A DNA stretch of 64,000 nucleotides. It comes from a bacterium. Its GTDB lineage: Bacteria > Acidobacteriota > Thermoanaerobaculia > Multivoradales > J023. This document shows, in pieces, positions 51,452 through 62,000 of the stretch. Under the pieces are notes generated by a model. That model had not been told where the DNA came from and did not search any database. It saw only the letters and a list, made by a program, of their open reading frames with translations. The translations under genes and the position numbers were made by a program. Each line of letters opens with the position of its first letter. Position 1 is the stretch's first letter. Location: contig JAAELT010000194.1 in the NCBI GenBank assembly GCA_024226315.1, forward strand, positions 1 to 64,000. The letters run 5' to 3'.

Positions 51452-52570
51452 GTGGGTAGAAGCGTGACGGGCAGCAGTGGCGTCTTGTGGCTACGTCTCG
51501 CCCCGCAGCGGCCGGTGGTCGAGGCCCACCTGCGCCACGTGCGCGGACGCTTTCGTGCCGCGGGCTGGCGAATCGCCGGCGGCATGGACGAGCCGGAACC
51601 GGCTGGCGCCCTGGCGGTGATGGACGAGGCGTGGGCCGAGCCGCTGCCCGAGGTCGCGGAGCTCCTGGCTCGCGCCGAGGCTCCCGACCGATGGCGGCTA
51701 CCGCGCGTCAACGGCGGCACGGGGCCCCAGGACTGGCCCGTGCCCACAGGACCCTACACCGCCCTCGACTACGAGCGGATGGCGCTGCCTCGAGGCGCGG
51801 CGGGCACCAGCGTGCCGGTGCCGAAGGGCGCCTGGAGCGGTTTCGCCGTCGCGGCGGCCGAGGACGCTGAGGCGCTGCTCGCCGCCGGCTGGCCGCCGGA
51901 CCTCGGCTCCATGGCGCTGGTGCCCGAGGCGCGGCTATACCGCTACGCGGATCCCGCCGCGCACGAGCGGCGGGAGCTCGACCCCCACATTCCCGCGGGC
52001 GCCAGGACGCTGGTCGACGTCGGCTGCGGCCACGGCCTGCTGGGCGGGCGCCATCGCGGTACGGGCCGGCGGGTGATCGGCGTCGAGCCCGACTGGGACC
52101 TCGCCCGCGAGGCGGCCCGCCGGCTCGACCTGGTGCTGCCCGTGGGCGCCGAGGTCGCTTTCGAGGCCCTGCGGCCCGAGGTAGACTGCATGGTCTTCGC
52201 CGACGTGCTCGAGCACACCAGCGACCCGGCCGGCGTGCTCGAGAAAGCGGCGCGGGTGCTGGCCCCCTCGGGACGAATCGTCGCATCATTGCCCAACAGC
52301 GCGTGGGCGCCGGTGCTGCGGGCTCTGGCCGCCGGCCGGTGGGACCCGACCCTGGCAGGCGTCCAGGCACGTGATCATCTCGCCGTCATGACCCCGGCCT
52401 CGTTTCGCCGTATGGCGGCCGAGTGCGGCCTGAGGGTGACGCGAGAGATTCCCGTGGAGGTGCCGCTGCCGCGGTGGCAACGCTGGTGGTCGTGGCTCCT
52501 CGCCCGCACTGCCGGTGGCGCACGACGAGACCTGCTGGCGATGCAGTGGATCGCGATTCTCGAGAGGTAG
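51452..52570 (+). CDS. SAM-dependent methyltransferase with extra N-terminal domain
   Basis: About 372 residues from GTG 51452 (GTG 51464 is an alternative). The C-terminal half is a class I methyltransferase: LVDVGCGHGLLGG (motif I), VIGVEPDWDLA (motif II), CMVFADVLEHTSDPAGVL and ASLPNSAW. The first ~170 residues form a separate domain rich in Ala and Pro of unknown role. It lies divergent from the GT2 gene and directly before an SGNH-type protein, so it may methylate a surface glycan. Confidence 0.8.
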   Translation: MGRSVTGSSGVLWLRLAPQRPVVEAHLRHVRGRFRAAGWRIAGGMDEPEPAGALAVMDEAWAEPLPEVAELLARAEAPDRWRLPRVNGGTGPQDWPVPTGPYTALDYERMALPRGAAGTSVPVPKGAWSGFAVAAAEDAEALLAAGWPPDLGSMALVPEARLYRYADPAAHERRELDPHIPAGARTLVDVGCGHGLLGGRHRGTGRRVIGVEPDWDLAREAARRLDLVLPVGAEVAFEALRPEVDCMVFADVLEHTSDPAGVLEKAARVLAPSGRIVASLPNSAWAPVLRALAAGRWDPTLAGVQARDHLAVMTPASFRRMAAECGLRVTREIPVEVPLPRWQRWWSWLLARTAGGARRDLLAMQWIAILER

Positions 52571-52577
52571 CCAGACG

Positions 52578-53783
52578 ATGGACCGTGGCAAGCTCGTGCA
52601 GCGTTACCAGACGGCCGCCGTGCTGCTCTTGAACACGTTGGTGCTGACCGTGATCGTCCTGCTGGCGCTGCACTTCATCTTTCCGCTCGAACGCTCGATC
52701 TGGAAACAGAACCTGGAGGGTCGGCGCCTGTCGGACGATCTGGTGCCGGCGCACTACTACCTCACGGACGCGGCAGAGACCGAACGGATCCGCCAGACGC
52801 TGGACGACTACGTGCTCCAGGGCCACTGGCAGGTGAATCCCTGGACGGGCCTGATCAACCGCGCCTACGCCAGCGAGTATCTGAACGTCGACCAGGACGG
52901 CCGGCGGGCCGGGCTGCCGCCGAGCGCGGAGCACTCGGGGCTGCCGCCGCTCGACGTCTGGGCGTTCGGCGGATCGACGCTGTTCGGTTGGGGGGTCTCA
53001 GATCGCCACACGGTCCCTTCACAGCTGCAGGCGGAGCTGCAGGAGCGGCTTCCCCGGCGACAGGTGAGCGTGAGCAACCTGGGTGTGCCCTGGTACAACT
53101 CTTCTCACGAGGTGGCGCTGCTGCTGGCGCGCTTGCGACAGTCTTCCCGGCCGCCCGACATGGTGGTGTTTCTCGACGGTCTCAACGACCTGATCCACCG
53201 GGCGCACTACCATACCGAGTCGCCGCTGCACCATCAGTTGGATCGCGCCTGGGAGGAGCGGCTCGACGCCATGTTCGCGCCGCCGCCCTGGATCCGTCTG
53301 ACTCCCAGCTTCCCGCTGTTCCGCCTGGCGCCACCGGCCGGCTCGACCCTGGGCGGGGTCGAGAGCCAGGCCGGCGGCGGCGACGAGCAGGCGTGGCTCC
53401 GGCAGGCCGCGGCCGCCCACCGCACCAATCGGCGGGCCGCTTCGGCGATCTGCGAGGAATTCGGCGTCACGGCGTTCTTTTTCCTGCAGCCGGTTCCGAT
53501 GTGGCTGAACGAGACCCGGAACCGGACGGCCGACGAACGCTACGAAACCTTCGTCCGGACACTGCTCGAAGAGGACGAGAGCGGCAGCGTCAGGGATCTG
53601 ACGGGCGCCCTGGCGGATCTCGACTCCCGCTACGCCATGACCGTCGAAGAGGTCGGCGTCCACTACAGCGACGTCGCCGGGCAGGTTCTGGCGGCGGCTA
53701 TGGCCGATGCCATGATGAACGCTCAGCCCTCCTCTGCCAGCGACTCCGCCAGCGACTCCGCCAGTGATGCCGCAAAGCGCTGA
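52578..53783 (+). CDS. Membrane-anchored SGNH/GDSL-like hydrolase (A)
   Basis: 401 residues. An N-terminal helix (VLLLNTLVLTVIVLLALHFI) anchors a periplasmic domain. SGNH-type blocks are WAFGGSTLFGWGVSD (block I, Ser), NLGVPWYNSS and FLDGLNDLIHR (block III, Asn), with VHYSDVAGQVL near the end as the Asp/His region. Such proteins in polysaccharide loci often add or remove O-acetyl groups. The C-terminus is a repeat (SASDSASDSASDAAKR) read from the DNA shared with the convergent paralogue. Confidence 0.78.
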   Translation: MDRGKLVQRYQTAAVLLLNTLVLTVIVLLALHFIFPLERSIWKQNLEGRRLSDDLVPAHYYLTDAAETERIRQTLDDYVLQGHWQVNPWTGLINRAYASEYLNVDQDGRRAGLPPSAEHSGLPPLDVWAFGGSTLFGWGVSDRHTVPSQLQAELQERLPRRQVSVSNLGVPWYNSSHEVALLLARLRQSSRPPDMVVFLDGLNDLIHRAHYHTESPLHHQLDRAWEERLDAMFAPPPWIRLTPSFPLFRLAPPAGSTLGGVESQAGGGDEQAWLRQAAAAHRTNRRAASAICEEFGVTAFFFLQPVPMWLNETRNRTADERYETFVRTLLEEDESGSVRDLTGALADLDSRYAMTVEEVGVHYSDVAGQVLAAAMADAMMNAQPSSASDSASDSASDAAKR

Positions 53784-54847
53784 CTGCCGCCCGAGGAGAA
53801 GTGCATGGCGTCGCTCCAGTGGTCGTCCGGCCAGGTGTCGAGGCCTGGCTGGTGAAGCATCGCCAGGCCGTCCGCGACCAGCTGACGCTGGACCGCGTTG
53901 AGCTCCTCCAGCGCGTTGTCCACCCGCTCCGGATCCAGCCCCGCGAGCCACTGACCCAACAGGGCACGATCCTGCTCGGGATGATCGGCGCGTAGCCGCA
54001 GCGCCTGAGGCACGAGCAGCAACCGGGCACCGTTCGCCTCGGCCAGCGCCGCGAATGAGCGCAGGTTGCGCTCGTAGACCGCCGTCGCCTGTGCCGGAAT
54101 CGCCGTCTGACGCGGCGAGCCGGTGGCCGGGTCCGACAGCACCTGCCACGGATCTCGCGGCCCCCACAAGGTGTCCCGGAGCTTTTCGAGCAGCAGGCTC
54201 CTCTGGTGCCAGGCGAGCGGCTCGAGCTCGAGCCCCAGCGCACGGTGGGCCAGATCGGCGTGGCCGCGCTCGTATTGCCGGTCGAATGGCTGGTGCGCAG
54301 CCGGCTGGAGATCGTTGATGCCCTGGAAGAGCACGATCCAGTCGGGCTCGAGATCGCTGTCGCGGATCGCCAGAGAGATCAGGTTCTCGAGGCTAGTCCA
54401 GCCGGGGAAACCCGCGTTCCAGACCTCGACCGGCAACCCCTGGCGCCGCAGCTCCTCCTCGAGCAGCCACGGCCAGCTCGACTCGTCGCGCTCGGCGAGG
54501 ATGTCGAACGTCGTCGAGCCTCCCGAGCACAGCACCCGGATCACCCCCGCGGGCTTCTGCATCGGCCGCTCGGGCGAGCGGTAGCCCAGGGAGTTGAACG
54601 ACGCCTGCCGGCCGAACGCCCGCACGCTTGCTCCCTCACGGGGCGCGACGTTCAGATAGGCGTGGCGACGGTAGAGCAGGGTGGCGCCTGCGATTTCACC
54701 GTGGAAGGCACTGGCGCGCGTCTCACCCCAGGTGCCGACGGAGACGCGGCCGGCGACTCGGACCAGGGTCTCGATCACGCCCAGCAGCAAGATCGCCAGC
54801 CCCACCATGAGCAGGGCGTCGATCAGTCGCTTTCTTCCAGCTCCCAT
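53723..54847 (-). CDS. Membrane-anchored SGNH/GDSL-like hydrolase (B)
   Basis: 374 residues with an N-terminal helix (LLMVGLAILLLGVIETLV). SGNH blocks are VLCSGGSTTFDILAERDESS (block I), NAGFPGWTS (block II), FQGINDLQP (block III) and DDHWSDAMHFSSGGSQRFA (block V). It is related to the convergent protein A. The last residues LAESLAESLAEEG are encoded by the same 12-bp repeat on the other strand, and the two coding regions overlap by 61 bp. Acyl esterase or acyltransferase activity on glycan is inferred. Confidence 0.8.
   Translation of the reverse strand: MGAGRKRLIDALLMVGLAILLLGVIETLVRVAGRVSVGTWGETRASAFHGEIAGATLLYRRHAYLNVAPREGASVRAFGRQASFNSLGYRSPERPMQKPAGVIRVLCSGGSTTFDILAERDESSWPWLLEEELRRQGLPVEVWNAGFPGWTSLENLISLAIRDSDLEPDWIVLFQGINDLQPAAHQPFDRQYERGHADLAHRALGLELEPLAWHQRSLLLEKLRDTLWGPRDPWQVLSDPATGSPRQTAIPAQATAVYERNLRSFAALAEANGARLLLVPQALRLRADHPEQDRALLGQWLAGLDPERVDNALEELNAVQRQLVADGLAMLHQPGLDTWPDDHWSDAMHFSSGGSQRFAASLAESLAESLAEEG
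53736..53771. repeat. 12-bp triplicate in overlapping gene ends
   Basis: GCCAGCGACTCC occurs at 53736 and 53748, with a variant (GCCAGTGATGCC) at 53760. It encodes Ala-Ser-Asp-Ser on the plus strand and Glu-Ser-Leu-Ala on the minus strand. The unit keeps both frames open. Confidence 0.8.
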
Positions 54848-54877
54848 TTCGGGCTCCGCGTCGGCAGGAGCGCCTGC

Positions 54878-56641
54878 TCACCAATCGTGTTCGTGGGTCT
54901 TCCTGAACACCGTGTCGTGGGGCGCCGAGCGCTCCTCGTCCGGGCGGCCGTTGGTGTAGTAGTACATCGAGATCGACTTGCGGCTCGTCTCCTCGGGGCA
55001 GGCCAGGGGGGTCGGGTGGCCGTGGAACGAGAAGTCCGTGGTGTTGAAGATCGCGGTGCGATTCCAGATCGGCAGGATCTTCTGCTCGCAGCGCGTCACG
55101 TCGCGGTCCCAGAGCTCCAGGTGCCCACCGTATTCTTCGCGCCAGTCTTTGTTGAGGTAGATCAACATGTTGACGCGGCGATCGAGCCTGAGCTTCGGAT
55201 GCCAGTTGAAGTCGGCATGGACCTTGAGGAAGCCGCCGCGCATCGACTGGTGGGGGCCGGCGCCACCGAAGTAGGGATCAGGCACCAGGCCGTCGATGCC
55301 GGTCAGGGCCTCGAGGAACTCGAGAACGGGAGCCGAGCTCAGGAAATAGAGGAACCGCTGCAGGTTCTCGCCCACCCGGGTACGGTAGTCGAAGCCCGCT
55401 TTCTTCTCCCGCGGATTGTCGAATTTGCGCCAACTGCCCTCGCCCGGGGCGGGAAAGTCTCTCAAAACCCCCTCGAGCACCTGGTCCTCGAACAAGCCGT
55501 CGATGGCGATGTGGGGAAAGGGCGCGGCGCGGGTGTACTCGGCCTGCAGCGGTTCGGGATCGATCTGGAGTCTCACCGTGTTTCTTCCTGATGCCCGGCC
55601 GGCAGCCATCGTCGCACCGACTCCGCTCGAGAGCGGCGCTCCTTCCAGAGCGAAAGCCCGCTCCATGCGGTCGAGCACCGTGTCGAGCGTATAGGACTCT
55701 GCGCACACCCGGCCGGTGGCGCGCAGCCGGCGGCGCAGGTGCGGATCCGTCAGGCGCTCGATCACCGGCGCCAGGGTCTCGGGCTGGGCCGGCATGAATC
55801 GTAGCACCGCCTCCTCGGGCAACACGGCGAAGGAGCGAATCCGGGTCAGCGCCACCGGCACGCCGCAGGCCATCGCTTCGAGCGGTGGCAGCGGAAATCC
55901 TTCCTCGTCGTGCGACGGGTGCACCAATACGTCGAGGCCTTGGTAGAAGCCCACCATCTGCTCGGTGCTCAGCCGGTGGTGGAAGTGGTCGGTGACACCG
56001 AGCTGCTCCTCTTCTTCCAACATCGGATCGGCCGAGGCGCGATAGACCTCGAGCTCGACACCGCGCTCGCGCGCCATCCGCAGTCCCTCGAGCGCCTCGC
56101 CGATACCCTTGGGCCGCTGGTCGAAAGGCCCCACGACCCCCACCTTGAGCGGCCGGGCGGCTTCACGAAACGGGCCGGGAGTGAAGAACGAGGTGTCGAT
56201 CGCCTGCGAGATGAGGTGGGTGCGTAGCTCGCCATCGTAAGCTTCGTCGAGGATCGGGTCGAGGTGGGTCGAGATCAGCAGCTTGGGGATCGGCAGACGG
56301 TAGACCGCCTCGATCCGCGGCAGGATCGGACCGTACTCGCGATGAATTCCCTCGTATCCCTGGCAGAGGTGGAAAACGTGGGGCGCGCCGGAGGCGTAGG
56401 CGTGCTCCATGGTGCTCCAGAAGGTGCCGATACAGATGTCGCCGCGAGGCACGGCGCCCGGCTCGCCGAGCGGGATCTGGCGGTAGGGCACCCGCAGGGT
56501 GTGCCAGTCCGGAGGCGGCTCGGGGCTTACCACGATGACGTCGTAGCCCCGGCCCTGCAGACCCTCGGCATGCTCGAAGACCACCCGGTTGCCGCCATGT
56601 AGAGAGGTGGCGGGTAGTACGTAGACGACTCTGGGTGTCAT
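54878..56641 (-). CDS. GT4 glycosyltransferase fused to a 2OG-Fe(II) oxygenase
   Basis: 587 residues. Residues 1-350 are GT4: YVLPATSLHGGNRVVFEH, VGVVGPFDQRPKGIGEAL and VHPSHDEEGFPLPPLEAMA. Residues about 375-575 form a 2-oxoglutarate/Fe(II) oxygenase with an HxD motif (KVHADFNWHPKLRLDRRVNM), a distal His (DFSFHGHPTPL) and Arg (EETSRKSISMYYY). The fusion would let one polypeptide place a sugar and hydroxylate or otherwise oxidise the product. It ends the coupled group with the radical SAM protein, whose stop-start gap is one base. Confidence 0.85.
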   Translation of the reverse strand: MTPRVVYVLPATSLHGGNRVVFEHAEGLQGRGYDVIVVSPEPPPDWHTLRVPYRQIPLGEPGAVPRGDICIGTFWSTMEHAYASGAPHVFHLCQGYEGIHREYGPILPRIEAVYRLPIPKLLISTHLDPILDEAYDGELRTHLISQAIDTSFFTPGPFREAARPLKVGVVGPFDQRPKGIGEALEGLRMARERGVELEVYRASADPMLEEEEQLGVTDHFHHRLSTEQMVGFYQGLDVLVHPSHDEEGFPLPPLEAMACGVPVALTRIRSFAVLPEEAVLRFMPAQPETLAPVIERLTDPHLRRRLRATGRVCAESYTLDTVLDRMERAFALEGAPLSSGVGATMAAGRASGRNTVRLQIDPEPLQAEYTRAAPFPHIAIDGLFEDQVLEGVLRDFPAPGEGSWRKFDNPREKKAGFDYRTRVGENLQRFLYFLSSAPVLEFLEALTGIDGLVPDPYFGGAGPHQSMRGGFLKVHADFNWHPKLRLDRRVNMLIYLNKDWREEYGGHLELWDRDVTRCEQKILPIWNRTAIFNTTDFSFHGHPTPLACPEETSRKSISMYYYTNGRPDEERSAPHDTVFRKTHEHDW

Positions 56642-56642
56642 A

Positions 56643-57770
56643 TCAGTCTTCGGTCAGCGCGAAGATGCAGCCGCGGCAGATGAAATCCTCCGGCGCCTCC
56701 TCACGGCCATACACCCAGCGTCGCAGCTTGGCGATCTCGGGGCCGGTGAGGACCTCTTCTACCGTGCTTTGCCGGAGGTCGCCGACGACGTAGTGGTGAT
56801 CGTAGTCCTCCGAGCAGAGCACGCACTGGCCGTACGGGCTGATGTGCAGGTGCTGCAGGGGCCTCGAGCCGACCACGTTGCAGCCGCGGAGCTTGCGGTG
56901 CGGCTCGGTTGGCTTGAGACCGACCTCCAGGTACCCGGCGCGGTCCATCACCTCGTAGAACTTGGTCTCGAAACGGCTGTCGGCGAACAGCTCGTTGATT
57001 TGCTCGTAGTCGCGTTGGTGGACCTCGTCGCCGGTGCCGAGCACCACGATCTCCATCTGCTCGGCCACCGGCAGGTGGCGAGCATGCTCCATGTTGCGCA
57101 GCACCAGATCCAGATGGTCGCCGCCGCGGTCCTTCGCGTATTTCTCCCGGTCCAGCGTGGAAATGTTGATCGAGAGGAACCGGATACCGCCCATCTCGAC
57201 GATGGTGTCGAGCCGATCCGGCGTCAGGCCGGTGCCGTTGGTCAGGACGGCGGGCGGCAACCCGGCCTCTTTGATGCTCCGTACCTGATCGAGGAAGCGC
57301 TTGTCGACGGTCGGTTCGTTGTAGTTGATCAGCTTGACGCCGTCGATCGTCTCCCGGTAGCTCGCGAGCTGGCGGAGGATGTCGTCGAACATCTCCGTCG
57401 GCATGAAATGCGGCTTGCGCGGATCGTAGGCGACCGGACAGAAGTAGCAGGCCTGGTTGCAGATCGTGTGAGTCTCGATCGAGACGTACTTGAGGTGGAA
57501 TCGCTGGTCGATCCGCTGGTCGTCGGCGACCACCCAGCCGTGCGCGCGCAGGAAGTCGCTCGCCGGCGCCGGGATCTCGTCCAGCGTCCGGCGCTGCGAG
57601 AGCAGGTCGCGGAGATCGCCGTAGAACGCCTCGTTCTCGTGCAGCGTCAGGTCGGTCAGCGGATTGTAGATCCGGTCGGGGCCCAAATGGAGATAGGGCT
57701 CCGGGATCTGCTCCGGCTCGAGGCCGCGCTCGGGCGCCTTCTGGGCGTCAGCCGTCATCGTTGCGCTCAT
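56643..57770 (-). CDS. Radical SAM/SPASM protein
   Basis: 375 residues. The radical SAM cluster motif is CNQACYFC (C104, C108, C111), and NYNEPTVDKRF corresponds to the GxxxP-like strand. A C-terminal SPASM-type region has Cys residues in RGCNVVG, GQCVLCSEDY and FICRGCIF, for an auxiliary Fe-S cluster. Such enzymes modify peptides, sugars or carbinolamine-type substrates. There is no obvious precursor peptide. Its start overlaps the Wzt-like ATPase stop and it precedes the GT4-oxygenase fusion, so a glycan or glycolipid substrate is suggested. Confidence 0.85.
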   Translation of the reverse strand: MSATMTADAQKAPERGLEPEQIPEPYLHLGPDRIYNPLTDLTLHENEAFYGDLRDLLSQRRTLDEIPAPASDFLRAHGWVVADDQRIDQRFHLKYVSIETHTICNQACYFCPVAYDPRKPHFMPTEMFDDILRQLASYRETIDGVKLINYNEPTVDKRFLDQVRSIKEAGLPPAVLTNGTGLTPDRLDTIVEMGGIRFLSINISTLDREKYAKDRGGDHLDLVLRNMEHARHLPVAEQMEIVVLGTGDEVHQRDYEQINELFADSRFETKFYEVMDRAGYLEVGLKPTEPHRKLRGCNVVGSRPLQHLHISPYGQCVLCSEDYDHHYVVGDLRQSTVEEVLTGPEIAKLRRWVYGREEAPEDFICRGCIFALTED

Positions 57771-59002
57771 CGGGAGATCTTCGTAGGCTCTGGTCTCGGT
57801 TCCTGATCGCGACCGCCGTGCTCCGAGCTCCTGGCCCAGGTGTGGGCGATCTGCATCAGGCCGAAGCGGTAGGAGGGGGAAGCCACGGAAAAGGCCGCTG
57901 GAAGGTATTCTTGATCGTATATATGGAGTCCGGACTCGTCAAGAATGTACACGTAGAGACTGAATTCGCCCTTGTTCAGAGGCAGTCGTGGAATCTCCAG
58001 GCGTGCCCGATAATCGAGGCTCCCGGTGAAACTCGGCTCGCCGTCCTGGTGGGTGCTGAAAGAGCAAACCTGGACGTGGTTGATGGTGTTGATGCTCACG
58101 CCGAGGTGGGTCTGGTGCGCCGGTGAATCCACCCGCCACGCCACTTCGAGCTGCCAGCGTTCCGCCGGGGCGAAGCGTGCCCCTCCGCCTTCCGGCTCGC
58201 GGTCCACGAAACGAATCGAGGTGATCTTCGCGGGCCCGAGCTCTATCTCGTCGACCTCGGCCTCGGTGTCGGCTTTCGCGGCCAGGTAGTTCTCGTACGC
58301 GTGCACGACTTCGTCGACCGGGCCGAACGCCTCGGCTCGACCACCGCGCAGCCAGATCGCCCGCGGGCACAGGTGTGAAACGTAGTACATGGCGTGGGAG
58401 CAGAAGAGCAGCGTGCGACCGCTGTCGACGAACTCGCGGATGCGGTCCATGCACTTCTTCTGGAAGTAGCCGTCACCGACGGAGAGCGCTTCATCGATGA
58501 TCAGCACGTCCGGCTCGACCTGGACCGCGACGGCAAAGCCCAGGCGCATGGTCATGCCGGTGGAATAGGTCTTGACCGGGCGGTCGATGAACTCCCCGAG
58601 CTCGGAGAAGGAGATGATCTCGGGCACTTTCTCCTGGGTCTCGGTCTCGGAGAGACCCATCATGGCGGCGTTCAGGAAGATGTTCTGGTGGCCCGAGAGC
58701 TCCGGGTGGAACCCCATGCCGAGCTCGAGCAGCGACGCGACCTTGCCCTGGACGGAGAACTCTCCTCCGCTCGGCGAGGTAACGCCCGAGAGGATGCTCA
58801 GCAGGGTGCTCTTGCCGGCGCCGTTCTCTCCGACGATACCCAGGCTCTCCCCCGCCGCGAGCTCGAAGCTGATGTCGGCGAGCGCGTGCACGTCGAGGTG
58901 GCAGGTGCGGCCGGTCACCAGCTCCCGGAGACGGTCCCAGGGCTGAGAAAAGACCTGGTAGGTCTTCCCTACGTTGCGCGCGGAAACGACGGTCTGGCTC
59001 AT
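57767..59002 (-). CDS. Wzt-like polysaccharide export ABC ATPase
   Basis: 411 residues. The ATPase has Walker A GENGAGKST (about 57-65), the teichoic/O-antigen-type signature YSTGMTMRLGFAVA, Walker B VLIIDEALSVGD and H-loop FCSHAMYYV. After residue 250 a beta-sandwich follows (ITSIRFVDREPEGGGARFAP and LGVSINTINHVQVCSFSTH), matching Wzt C-terminal domains that recognise the glycan end modification. No permease (Wzm) is next to it in this window; it may lie elsewhere. It leads the radical SAM and GT4-oxygenase genes in one operon. Confidence 0.9.
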   Translation of the reverse strand: MSQTVVSARNVGKTYQVFSQPWDRLRELVTGRTCHLDVHALADISFELAAGESLGIVGENGAGKSTLLSILSGVTSPSGGEFSVQGKVASLLELGMGFHPELSGHQNIFLNAAMMGLSETETQEKVPEIISFSELGEFIDRPVKTYSTGMTMRLGFAVAVQVEPDVLIIDEALSVGDGYFQKKCMDRIREFVDSGRTLLFCSHAMYYVSHLCPRAIWLRGGRAEAFGPVDEVVHAYENYLAAKADTEAEVDEIELGPAKITSIRFVDREPEGGGARFAPAERWQLEVAWRVDSPAHQTHLGVSINTINHVQVCSFSTHQDGEPSFTGSLDYRARLEIPRLPLNKGEFSLYVYILDESGLHIYDQEYLPAAFSVASPSYRFGLMQIAHTWARSSEHGGRDQEPRPEPTKISR

Positions 59003-59089
59003 GGCATGGCGTACCTGATCGCTCGCCGCCCGGCGACATGCCGGGCGGCGCGGGTCACGAGGTCGCGGGACCGGGGTTCCAGGCCTCGT

Positions 59090-62000
59090 CTATTCGACGA
59101 TCAATGGTACCGGGAACGCCTGCGAGATGTTCGTCAGGTTGAGCTGCGTATCGCAGGTCGTGACGCCGCCGACGCACGCCGTCGCCTCCAGGTCGTAGGT
59201 CCCGGTGCTGGTGTAGTTGTGGCTGTACTCCGCGCTGTCGCACGCCAGGAAGGGGCTTTCCATGCCATCGCCCCAATCGAACGACAGCGTGTCGCAGTCG
59301 CCGCTGACGGCGACGGTGAAACGCGCCACGCCGGGAGGGCAACTGCAGATGCCGCCGAAGCACTGGCAGGAGGTACCCACGGTCACCAGGCGAAATGCCG
59401 TGATGTTGGGCGGCATCAGGTCGACCACCACCACGTTCTCGACCGTGCGCACGGTCGAGATCGGCGCGACGCTGGTGTCGCAATTGCTGATCTCGAGCCG
59501 CACGTCGTAGTCGGCGCCGTTGGTGTTGTCGATCGGCCACTCGTACTGCACGGTGGGCGACGTGGTGGTACGGATCTCACACGGATTCACGAACCGGCAG
59601 CCGGCGTCTCCAGGCACCGACGGATCCTGCTCGAACTCCCAGTAGAACGACGTCGCGCTCTGGGCGGTGGCGGTGAAGTTGTAGATGCCGTCGGCCGGCG
59701 GCGTGCCCGGGATGGTGAAGCCGTTGCCGATGAAAGCCAGACTGTCGAGCGGCGTCAGGGCGAGCTGGGTGGTCTGATCGATCGAGCCGTGCTCGTTGCT
59801 GGCGGTCAGCATCACGTCGAAGGTCACGCCGCCCGAAGCTCCCCGCTCGGCTGCCTTGATGCTGCTCCAGCGCGAGGTATCGCCCGACTCGAAACCGTCC
59901 GCGAAGATCGCGGTGGGATCGCCGACGTCAACGCCCTCGGTGTCCCAGAAAAGGGCATCCTCGGTGCAGCTCAGGCCGGTGTCAGCGATGACGTTGGTGC
60001 AGTCGAAGGTTTCGCCACCGGACGTCGGGGTGATGGCCCAGGCGTAGGAGGTCAGCGCCTTGCCGCCGATCTCGTTGACAGCGCCGTTCAGGGCTTCGAA
60101 GCTCAGCACCTGGCACACCGAGTATTCCGGCGGCGGTCCCGCTTCGTCCGGGCCTTCCAGGATGTCGATCGAGTCGAAGAACGGCCGCGGATCCGACAGG
60201 GTGAGCGACAGTTCGTTGGAGGTAATCGGGACGCCGCCGCAGGTGACGTCGGCCTCGACGAGAAGTGTGCGGTCCGGGCAGGGGCCGCCCGGGTAGGGAT
60301 CGGTGCCGCAGCGGTCGCCGCGGATCCGCGCCAGGTCACCGCCCAGGGGCTCGGTCACCGGAGCGGGATCCTCCACTGGGGTCCCGGGCGCGTTCAACCC
60401 GGTCCAGGACCAGCCGGTGCCCGCGTCGAGGTTGCAATCGCCGCTCAGGTTGACCCACTCCGGCTGGCCGGGGCTACTGAGCCACCGATTGCTGGAGGTT
60501 GCCTGGATATCGGCATCGGGGGGTATGTCGCCGGTAAACTGATGGACGTCGAGCAGGGTCTGCGCGACGCGGTAGAAGTAGCTGCCGTTGAACAGACCGC
60601 CGTGTGGCGAGATGGCGCTGAGGCCGTCGGTGGACTGATCGTAATAGCTGGACCAGTAGTCGATCCGCCGCGAGGGTCCCGAGTGATTCGGGTCGAGGTA
60701 GTCCTCGCCTCGAACGTCGACGATCGCGCTGCCGTCCTTGAGGCCTTCGAGGTCCAGCAGATGCTCGATGTTGGTCTCGCTGCTCGCCGGTGGCAGGCTG
60801 CACAGCGTGTGGTGGCTCTGGTAGAGAAACGGCCGACCATTGCTCTCGGAGAAGTGCACATATACAGCCGAAGGCAAGTCTCCGAGCTGCTGTTGATACC
60901 TGCGGTTGACGGCGCTGAACGAGCACGCCTGGGTCGGGACGGAGGCCGGATCGATACAGGCGGTGACGTCGTAGATCTGCAGGAGGCCGCTGGAGGTCTG
61001 GCCGTCGGTGTTGATGACGCCGGTGTAATACCGCCGCAGACCGCCGTCCTCGACGATCGAGAACAGCTCGACGCCGTGACTGATGTTGTCGAGGCCCTCG
61101 AGCACCACGTTGCTGGTCGGCGGCAAGGCGGTGATGTCGGTGATCTCGCGAAGCTCGACGCCCAGGCCGTTGCCAGGGCCGAAATCGAAGAAGCCGTCGC
61201 TGACGACCATGAAGAGCTTGGCCTGCGCGTCGACCGTGGCTTCCAGGACGTTCACGTACTCGGCCCGGTTCCACGACCAGCTCTCCACCCGCCCGCGCCA
61301 TACCGGGTTGAGGTTGCCGCCGCAGAGATTGGTGGCCTGGTTGGTGGCCTCGAAGCACGGACCGATCTCGCGGGCGCGCGTCATGTCGTAGACGTGAACT
61401 CCGTTGTTGAGCGCGAAGAAGGCATAGGACCGGCCGCCGATATTCGCCGTCGCGACCTGGACGCCGACACGCCCCGTGTCCTGGTAGAGCTGGACGGGAT
61501 CGGTCTTGTCGGCGGCGTCCCAGATGGTCGGCCCCACCGGGCCGTCGCCCGCCAGCGCCACCAGGGTGGCGCCGGGCGAGGCCACCGGAGCGATCGCCGA
61601 GATGTCCCAGTTCTTGAAGTACTCCTCGGTGAAGGGATCCTCGAAGGTGTCGAAGTCACCTACCCAGCCGTCTCGCTGAGACAATTCCTGAGGCGCGGCC
61701 TGGAAAGCGCCGCCGATGTTCCAGATCTGAAAACCGGCATTGTAGGCGGTGAAGAGGTAGGAACCGGCGGAGTTGGAGACGATGTCGATCCCCCAGAACA
61801 GCTCGTTGCCGCCCTGCAGGCCCGGCCGCTCGAAGCCCTCGTAGGAGGTACTGTCGCGGTCGTCCGGCAACGGCGTGGCGAGCGGATCCGCGGGCTGGAA
61901 ATTCTGCGGCCACAACTCGAACGTGCCCTGGCCCGAAATGGTTCGAAACTGGTCGACTGGCACTGCCGGACTGCCATCGAAACAGGCGGTCGTTCCGGGC

